The notes under the pieces are model-generated. The model saw only the letters and a list, made by a program, of their open reading frames with translations, did not search any database and was not told the origin of the DNA. Of a stretch of 17,269 nt of DNA, positions 12,941-17,269 are shown in pieces. How positions within the stretch are numbered: the stretch's first letter is position 1; each line of letters opens with the position of its first letter. The translations under genes and the position numbers were made by a program. The DNA is from Hydrogenothermus sp. (lineage in GTDB: Bacteria; Aquificota; Aquificia; Aquificales; Hydrogenothermaceae): assembly GCA_003978675.1 (NCBI GenBank), contig QNYP01000020.1:1-17269 (forward strand), read 5' to 3'.

Positions 12941-13627
12941 TTACTTTTCTACTTTTAATTCTTCTTCAATCTTATTAAGAACTTCCTCTTTTTGAGCATC
13001 TAATTTATCACCTTTGTAAATCCAAACTTTTATACCTAGTATTCCGTATTTAGTAGAAGCCCTTGCATATCCATAGTCTATTTCAGCTCTTAAAGTTTGA
13101 AGAGGCATTCTTCCTTCTAAAATCCATTCTTTTCTAGCAAGGTCAACACCACCTATACGACCACCAACTTGCGTTTTTATTCCTTTAGCCCCAGCTCTCA
13201 TAGCATTATCAATAGCTCTTTTCATAGCCCTTCTGTGTGATACTCTTCTTTCGAGCTGGAGAGCAATATCTTCAGCAACAAGCTGAGCATCAAGTTCTGG
13301 AACTTTTACTTCATCAACATTAACGGTAATTTCTTTAGCATCTGTTAATGCTTGAATAATTTTATTAAGTTCCTCTACCTCTGCTCCTTTTCTACCGATA
13401 ACAATACCTGGTTTTGCAGCAAGTATTTTAATTCTAAGCTTATCTCCAAGTCTTTCTATTACAACTTTAGATATACCTGCAGCCTTATATTTTTCTTTAA
13501 TAAAGTTTCTTATTTTTATGTCTTCATGTAAAGTTTTAGCGTAATTTTTTTTGTCTGTATACCATTTTGATTGCCAGTCAGAGGTAATACCTAATCTAAA
13601 TCCTATTGGATGAACTTTCTGACCCAC
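12941..13627 (-). CDS. rpsC: 30S ribosomal protein S3
   Basis: S3 lines the mRNA entry channel of the small subunit. The 228-residue protein opens MGQKVHPIGFRLGITSDWQS, has a type II KH domain at about 38-106 with the GxxG loop GRKG (78-81), and a C-terminal domain with AMRAGAKGIKTQVGGRIGGV and RMPLQTLRAEIDYGYARAST. The start is GTG at 13625-13627, supported by GGAGG 8 nt upstream and by the conserved N-terminus. It is 14 bp after rplV. Confidence 0.98.
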   Translation of the reverse strand: MGQKVHPIGFRLGITSDWQSKWYTDKKNYAKTLHEDIKIRNFIKEKYKAAGISKVVIERLGDKLRIKILAAKPGIVIGRKGAEVEELNKIIQALTDAKEITVNVDEVKVPELDAQLVAEDIALQLERRVSHRRAMKRAIDNAMRAGAKGIKTQVGGRIGGVDLARKEWILEGRMPLQTLRAEIDYGYARASTKYGILGIKVWIYKGDKLDAQKEEVLNKIEEELKVEK

Positions 13628-13641
13628 CGTTATTTCCTCCT

Positions 13642-13995
13642 TTACTGCCTTTCAGCTAATTTAATTGTTATATGAGAATATCTTCTTCTTATCATAGTAG
13701 CCCTACCATAAGCCCTTGGCATATATCTTTTCAACATAGGGCCATCATCAGCTTTAATTTCTTTAATGTATAGATTATCAATATCCATGCCTTTCATTTC
13801 AGCATTAGCTATAGCACTTTTTAAAAGCTTTTCTACAATTCTAGCTGCTCTTTTGTTTAATTCTCCAAGAATAGCTAAAGCAGTTCCTACATCTTTACCT
13901 CTAATTAGATTAATAACCTGTCTAACTTTTGTAGGAGATATTCTAGCGTATCTTAAAACCGCCTTAGCTTCATTATTATTCACAGTAGTAGCCAT
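13642..13995 (-). CDS. rplV: 50S ribosomal protein L22
   Basis: L22 reaches into the peptide exit tunnel with a long beta hairpin. The 117-residue protein has AKAVLRYARISPTKVRQVIN near the start and the hairpin KADDGPMLKRYMPRAYGRAT then MIRRRYSHITIKLAE at the end. The hairpin region is intact, with no sign of the insertions or deletions known from macrolide-resistant strains. ATG start, 13 bp after rpsS. Confidence 0.98.
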   Translation of the reverse strand: MATTVNNNEAKAVLRYARISPTKVRQVINLIRGKDVGTALAILGELNKRAARIVEKLLKSAIANAEMKGMDIDNLYIKEIKADDGPMLKRYMPRAYGRATMIRRRYSHITIKLAERQ

Positions 13996-14008
13996 CTGTC
14001 TTCACCTC

Positions 14009-14308
14009 TTATTTTTTCTTAACTGCTTTTCCTGATTTGTCAGGATGTCCTCTAAAAGTTCTAGTTAAAGAAAACTCTCCAAGCTTGTGCCCTACCATTT
14101 CAGGTTGTATATATACAGGGATAAATTTCATTCCATTGTAAACAGCTATTGTGTGTCCAACCATCTCCTCAGTAATTGTACAAGCTCTATCCCATACTTT
14201 TATAACTTTCCTTTCTCCAGTTTCATTCATTTTTCTAATTTTTTTAAGTATCTTTTCATTTACGTATGGGTTTCTTTTTCTTTCATTCCACTTTCCTTTA
14301 TATCCCAT
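14009..14308 (-). CDS. rpsS: 30S ribosomal protein S19
   Basis: S19 is a head protein that pairs with S13 near the A/P sites. The 99-residue protein has family motifs KVWDRACTITEEMVGHTIAV, NGMKFIPVYIQPEMVGHKLG and EFSLTRTFRGH. The N-terminus is a variant: it reads MGYKGKWNERKRNPYVNEKI where most bacteria have a version of MPRSLKKGPFVD, making it several residues longer than usual. ATG at 14306-14308 is the only plausible start in frame. It begins 2 nt after the rplB stop. Confidence 0.97.
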   Translation of the reverse strand: MGYKGKWNERKRNPYVNEKILKKIRKMNETGERKVIKVWDRACTITEEMVGHTIAVYNGMKFIPVYIQPEMVGHKLGEFSLTRTFRGHPDKSGKAVKKK

Positions 14309-14310
14309 CC

Positions 14311-15135
14311 TTATTTACCTCTGCGTTTGATTATGAATTTATCAGAGTATTTTGCACCTCTTCTAGTTTTATATCCTTTAGTAGGTTGACCCCAAGGAGA
14401 AACTGGATGTTTACCAAACGTTTTACCTTCTCCACCACCGTGTGGGTGATCAACTGGGTTCATTGCAGTTCCTCTAACAGTTGGTCTAATACCAAGCCAT
14501 CTTTTCCTTCCTGCTTTTCCTAGTTTAATAAGCTCGTGTTCCGCAAGACCAACCACTCCAACTGTAGCCATACATTTTTTGTGAACCAATCTTATTTCAC
14601 CAGAAGGAAGTCTAAGTTGAACATAATCTCCCTGTCTACCTAGTATTTGAGCAGACATACCAGCTGCTCTAGCAAGCTGTCCACCTTTTCCAGGTGTTAA
14701 CTCAACATTATGGACAAAAGTACCAACAGGTATATTTTCAAGAGGTAAAGCGTTCCCTGTTTTTATTTCAGCATCAGGTCCTGCTACAACAACATCACCA
14801 ACTTTAAGACCTTCTGGCCAAATAATATATCTTTTTTCTCCATCAAGATAATGAAGAAGAGCTATTCTAGCACTTCTATTTGGGTCATATTCTATCGCAG
14901 CTACTTTAGCAGGAACACCCCATTTATCCCTTTTAAAATCTATTATTCTGTATAATCTCTTATGTCCACCACCTCTATGTCTAACAGTTATTCTTCCCTG
15001 ATTGTTTCTTCCTGCCTTTTTCTTTAAAGGCTCTACTAAAGATTTTTCTGGTTCAGTTTTAGTTATTTCTGCAAAATCGTATAAAACAGCGTGTCTAGTT
15101 CCGTTTGTTACAGGTTTTAATTTTCTAACTCCCAT
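14311..15135 (-). CDS. rplB: 50S ribosomal protein L2
   Basis: L2 is a core protein near the peptidyl transferase centre and needed for subunit association. The 274-residue protein includes GRNNQGRITVRHRGGGHKRL, VEYDPNRS-type sequence as IEYDPNRSARIALLHY, VHNVELTPGKGGQLARAAGM and the highly conserved NPVDHPHGGGEGK, whose H230 aligns with E. coli H229. It is full-length with an ATG start. AGGTGAAAGAAG precedes it, 13 bp after rplW. Confidence 0.99.
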   Translation of the reverse strand: MGVRKLKPVTNGTRHAVLYDFAEITKTEPEKSLVEPLKKKAGRNNQGRITVRHRGGGHKRLYRIIDFKRDKWGVPAKVAAIEYDPNRSARIALLHYLDGEKRYIIWPEGLKVGDVVVAGPDAEIKTGNALPLENIPVGTFVHNVELTPGKGGQLARAAGMSAQILGRQGDYVQLRLPSGEIRLVHKKCMATVGVVGLAEHELIKLGKAGRKRWLGIRPTVRGTAMNPVDHPHGGGEGKTFGKHPVSPWGQPTKGYKTRRGAKYSDKFIIKRRGK

Positions 15136-15148
15136 CTTCTTTCACCTC

Positions 15149-15442
15149 TTAAACTAATTCAGCAATATTTATTGGTTTATCGCTTTCTATTTTGACAATG
15201 GCTTTTTTCCATTTTTTTGTAAAACCTGGTTTATTAAAACCAACTCTCTTTCTTTTAGGTTTAACAATCATAGTTCTAACTTCTTTTACTTTTACTCCAA
15301 ATACTTCCTCTACTGCCTTTTTTATTTCAATTTTATTTGCATCAAGAGCAACTTCAAAAACTAACTTGTTTTCCTTTTCATTTTGATTTACTGCCTTCTC
15401 TGTAAGAACTGGACGAATTAGTATATCGTATGGAGTTCTCAT
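15149..15442 (-). CDS. rplW: 50S ribosomal protein L23
   Basis: L23 is the docking site for trigger factor and the signal recognition particle at the tunnel exit. The 97-residue protein opens MRTPYDILIRPVLTEKAVNQ, then KLVFEVALDANKIEIKKAVE and VFGVKVKEVRTMIVKPKRKR. Its ATG overlaps the rplD stop as TAATG, implying coupling. Confidence 0.98.
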   Translation of the reverse strand: MRTPYDILIRPVLTEKAVNQNEKENKLVFEVALDANKIEIKKAVEEVFGVKVKEVRTMIVKPKRKRVGFNKPGFTKKWKKAIVKIESDKPINIAELV

Positions 15443-16065
15443 TATCCCAACCTCTCGTTAATTTTTTCTGCAGCTGATTTAGTAATTAAAACCTTTTCTG
15501 CATTGAGAATATCATAAGTATTTAGTCCATCAACGAGTAAAACTTTAACTTTAGGTATATTTCTAAAAGATTTGATTACATTTTCATCTTTTTCTGCTAT
15601 TACAAGTAAAACTTTTGATTTATCAAGTCCAAAATTCTTTAAAACTTCAACAGCATTCTTAGTTTTAGGAGCTTCAAATGTAAAGTCTTCTATAAAGATA
15701 ATTTCTCCATCTTTTAATTTAGTAGAAAGAACTCCTTTTAAAGCTTTTTTTCTAACCTTTTTAGGTAATGCATAGTAGTAATCTCTAGGGTGTGGTCCAT
15801 GAGCAACACCACCACCTACCATAAGATTAGCTTTTCTGTCTCCATGTCTAGCATTTCCTGTTCCTTTTTGAGGTAAAATTTTCCTTCTTGAACCTCTAAC
15901 TTCAGCTCTAGTTTTTGTTGAAGCAGTTCCAGCTCTTCTAGAAGCTAATTGCCACTTTATAACTTCCCATACAGTATGTTCTTTAACTTCTGTATTAAAT
16001 ATCTCTTCTTTTAAATTTATTGTTCCAACCTGCTCATTTTTTATATTAACTACATTTGCTTCCAT
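15442..16065 (-). CDS. rplD: 50S ribosomal protein L4
   Basis: L4 extends a loop into the peptide tunnel. In E. coli it also represses its own operon through the S10 leader. The 207-residue protein has the tunnel loop region RRAGTASTKTRAEVRGSRRK, then QKGTGNARHGDRKANLMVGG and GGVAHGPHPRDYYYALPKKV, and a Rossmann-like C-terminal half. With only 20 bp between tuf and rpsJ, there is no room here for an E. coli-style S10 leader, so L4 autoregulation of that kind is unlikely. ATG start with GAGGTGAAG ahead of it. Confidence 0.98.
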   Translation of the reverse strand: MEANVVNIKNEQVGTINLKEEIFNTEVKEHTVWEVIKWQLASRRAGTASTKTRAEVRGSRRKILPQKGTGNARHGDRKANLMVGGGVAHGPHPRDYYYALPKKVRKKALKGVLSTKLKDGEIIFIEDFTFEAPKTKNAVEVLKNFGLDKSKVLLVIAEKDENVIKSFRNIPKVKVLLVDGLNTYDILNAEKVLITKSAAEKINERLG

Positions 16066-16092
16066 CTTCTACTTCACCTCTTTTCTATTTGC

Positions 16093-16776
16093 TTATGATG
16101 CATAAGCAGCTTTAGCTTTTTCTAGTTTTCTTTTACCTTTTCTTCTATTTAGGATTACACTAGATTTTAACTCTACAAAAGATTTTGGAGCTCCTGGCAC
16201 AGAGCCTTTTACTAAAATTACATTCTTTTCAGGAATAATATCTACAACTTCTAGCCCCAATACAGTAATTCTTTCATTACCATAATGTCCAGCCATTCTT
16301 TTTGTTTTCCAAACTCTACCTGGGTCTTCACAAGCACCTACAGAACCAACAGCTCTATGATATCTAGAACCGTGAGATTTAGGAAATCCAGAAAAATCCC
16401 ATCTCTTCATAGCAGATGCAAAACCTCTACCTTTAGAGGTTCCAGAAACATCAACTAAATCTCCAACTTCAAACACATCTTCGACTTTAACTTCTTGCCC
16501 TAATTGAACCTCTTCACCATCTTTTAAAGGAAACTCTTTTAATTTTCTTAATGGTCTAACTCCAGCCTTTTTGAAAACTTCAAGTAAAGGCTTTGGAGTT
16601 CTCTTTTCCTTCCTTGTTCCTGTTCCTAAAACAACAGCATTATATCCATCTTTTTCTTCAGTTCTAATTCCAACTACATAGTTAGGCTCTACCTCAATAA
16701 CAGTTACAGGTATAGCCTTTCCATTTTTGAAAACTCTAGTCATTCCTACTTTTTTTCCTATTATGCCTTTTGGCAT
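16093..16776 (-). CDS. rplC: 50S ribosomal protein L3 (start set at 16776)
   Basis: L3 helps shape the peptidyl transferase centre and initiates assembly. The 227-residue protein opens MPKGIIGKKVGMTRVF and carries VSGTSKGRGFASAMKRWDFS, GSRYHRAVGSVGACEDPGRV and KRMAGHYGNERITVLGLEVV. An in-frame GTG 9 bp upstream (16783-16785) would add three residues. That GTG overlaps the Shine-Dalgarno AAGGAG (16785-16790), which is 8 nt from the ATG at 16774-16776, so the ATG is preferred. The glutamine methylated by PrmB in E. coli L3 is absent; the matching segment reads GACEDPG. Confidence 0.97.
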   Translation of the reverse strand: MPKGIIGKKVGMTRVFKNGKAIPVTVIEVEPNYVVGIRTEEKDGYNAVVLGTGTRKEKRTPKPLLEVFKKAGVRPLRKLKEFPLKDGEEVQLGQEVKVEDVFEVGDLVDVSGTSKGRGFASAMKRWDFSGFPKSHGSRYHRAVGSVGACEDPGRVWKTKRMAGHYGNERITVLGLEVVDIIPEKNVILVKGSVPGAPKSFVELKSSVILNRRKGKRKLEKAKAAYAS

Positions 16777-16784
16777 TGCTCTCA

Positions 16785-16790
16785 CTCCTT
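16785..16790 (-). promoter_or_regulatory. Shine-Dalgarno that decides the rplC start
   Basis: AAGGAG on the minus strand, 8 nt before ATG at 16774-16776. It physically overlaps the alternative GTG at 16783-16785, which is therefore not a credible start. Confidence 0.75.
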
Positions 16791-16793
16791 TTG

Positions 16794-17105
16794 TTAACTT
16801 AATTTGATTTCTACATCAACACCTGCTGGGAGGTTGATGTCCATTAATGCTTCTATTGTTTGTGGAGTCGCATTTTCTATATCAATTAATCTCTTATGTA
16901 TTCTCATTTCAAAATGTTCTCTTGATTGCTCAAATTTGTGTGGAGACCTTAACACACACCATACTTTTCTAGAAGTAGGAAGTGGAACAGGGCCTTTTAT
17001 AACCCCGCCACTTCTTTTTACAGTTTCAATTATTTGCTTAACAGATTGGTCTAAAACATCATGGTCAAAAGCTTTTAATTTTATTCTAATTTTTTCATGT
17101 TCCAT
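16794..17105 (-). CDS. rpsJ: 30S ribosomal protein S10 (NusE)
   Basis: S10 is a small-subunit head protein and, as NusE, pairs with NusB/NusG in transcription antitermination. The 103-residue protein opens MEHEKIRIKLKAFDHDVLDQ, then TVKRSGGVIKGPVPLPTSRK, VLRSPHKFEQSREHFEMRIH and the ending NLPAGVDVEIKLS. ATG start with AGAGGTGAG upstream. It follows tuf after 20 bp, so the str and S10 blocks are probably one transcription unit here. Confidence 0.98.
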   Translation of the reverse strand: MEHEKIRIKLKAFDHDVLDQSVKQIIETVKRSGGVIKGPVPLPTSRKVWCVLRSPHKFEQSREHFEMRIHKRLIDIENATPQTIEALMDINLPAGVDVEIKLS

Positions 17106-17125
17106 TCTTGCTCACCTCTGATTAA

Positions 17126-17269
17126 TTACTCAATGATTTGTGTAACAACACCAGCACCAACAGTTCTACCACCTTCTCTTATAGCAAATCTCATCTGCTC
17201 CTCTATAGCTACTGGAACCATTAACTCTACTGTTAACTCTACATTATCACCTGGCATTACCATCTCTTG
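17126..17269 (-). CDS. tuf: Elongation factor Tu, C-terminal 47 residues (cut by window edge)
   Basis: Reading the minus strand from the right edge gives QEMVMPGDNVELTVELMVPV, then AIEEQMRFAIREGGRTVGAG and VVTQIIE, ending with TAA at 17126-17128. This is the C-terminal part of EF-Tu domain 3, which contacts aminoacyl-tRNA and EF-Ts. The rest lies outside the window. Its place just before rpsJ matches the str-S10 arrangement (rpsL-rpsG-fusA-tuf-rpsJ) of many bacteria. Confidence 0.97.
   Translation of the reverse strand, partial: QEMVMPGDNVELTVELMVPVAIEEQMRFAIREGGRTVGAGVVTQIIE

Noticed and set aside
16093..16785. rplC starting at the GTG at 16783-16785
   Set aside because: The GTG overlaps the Shine-Dalgarno that serves the ATG at 16774-16776, and MPKGIIGKKVGM matches the family N-terminus.
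17106..17125. Search for an S10 leader or promoter between tuf and rpsJ
   Set aside because: Only 20 bp, holding just the rpsJ ribosome binding site; no promoter elements.
1..17269. Search for mobile elements, CRISPR arrays, tRNA/rRNA genes or defence genes
   Set aside because: No transposase, regular direct repeats, cloverleaf-like or rRNA-like sequence was seen; the window is filled by housekeeping genes and three unknown genes.

Overview
The window is almost entirely one long minus-strand ribosomal protein and translation locus. It runs from the end of tuf (right edge) through the S10, spc and alpha gene blocks to rplQ and a yggT-family gene (positions 17269 down to 1624). DNA is AT-rich and genes are tightly packed. 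Gene order (tuf, then rpsJ to rpsQ, rplN to rplO, secY-adk-map-infA-rpmJ, rpsM-rpsK-rpsD-rpoA-rplQ) and protein style suggest a thermophilic bacterium of the Aquificota, perhaps Hydrogenothermaceae (Sulfurihydrogenibium/Persephonella-like). This placement comes from recall of the protein style, not from a search, and is only moderately sure.

Right to left on the minus strand there are four blocks. (1) The last 47 codons of EF-Tu lie 20 bp upstream of rpsJ. (2) The S10 block is rpsJ-rplC-rplD-rplW-rplB-rpsS-rplV-rpsC-rplP-rpmC-rpsQ. (3) A 78-bp gap, the largest in the locus, holds a good sigma-70-type promoter. The spc block follows: rplN-rplX-rplE-rpsN-rpsH-rplF-rplR-rpsE-rpmD-rplO-secY-adk-map-infA-rpmJ. 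(4) The alpha block is rpsM-rpsK-rpsD-rpoA-rplQ, followed after 2 nt by yggT. Several junctions overlap (TAATG or ATGA), which implies translational coupling. Two ribosomal genes, rpmJ (L36) and rpmD (L30), are very short. All genes in these blocks look intact.

The left 1.6 kb is different. It is even more AT-rich and holds three genes I cannot assign: a minus-strand partial gene cut by the left edge, and a plus-strand pair joined by an ATGA overlap. The second of the pair encodes a membrane protein with several N-terminal membrane segments, a coiled coil and a small soluble domain. It converges on yggT with a 4-bp overlap and no visible terminator.

The locus encodes most of the small and large subunit core proteins, initiation factor IF-1, the RNA polymerase alpha subunit, the SecY translocon channel, methionine aminopeptidase (N-terminal Met removal) and adenylate kinase. 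It thereby ties ribosome synthesis to transcription, nascent-chain processing and membrane insertion. I see no tRNA, rRNA, insertion sequence, CRISPR array or defence system. The least explained items are a GC-rich hairpin at the start of yggT, the spc promoter region and the uncharacterised left-hand pair.
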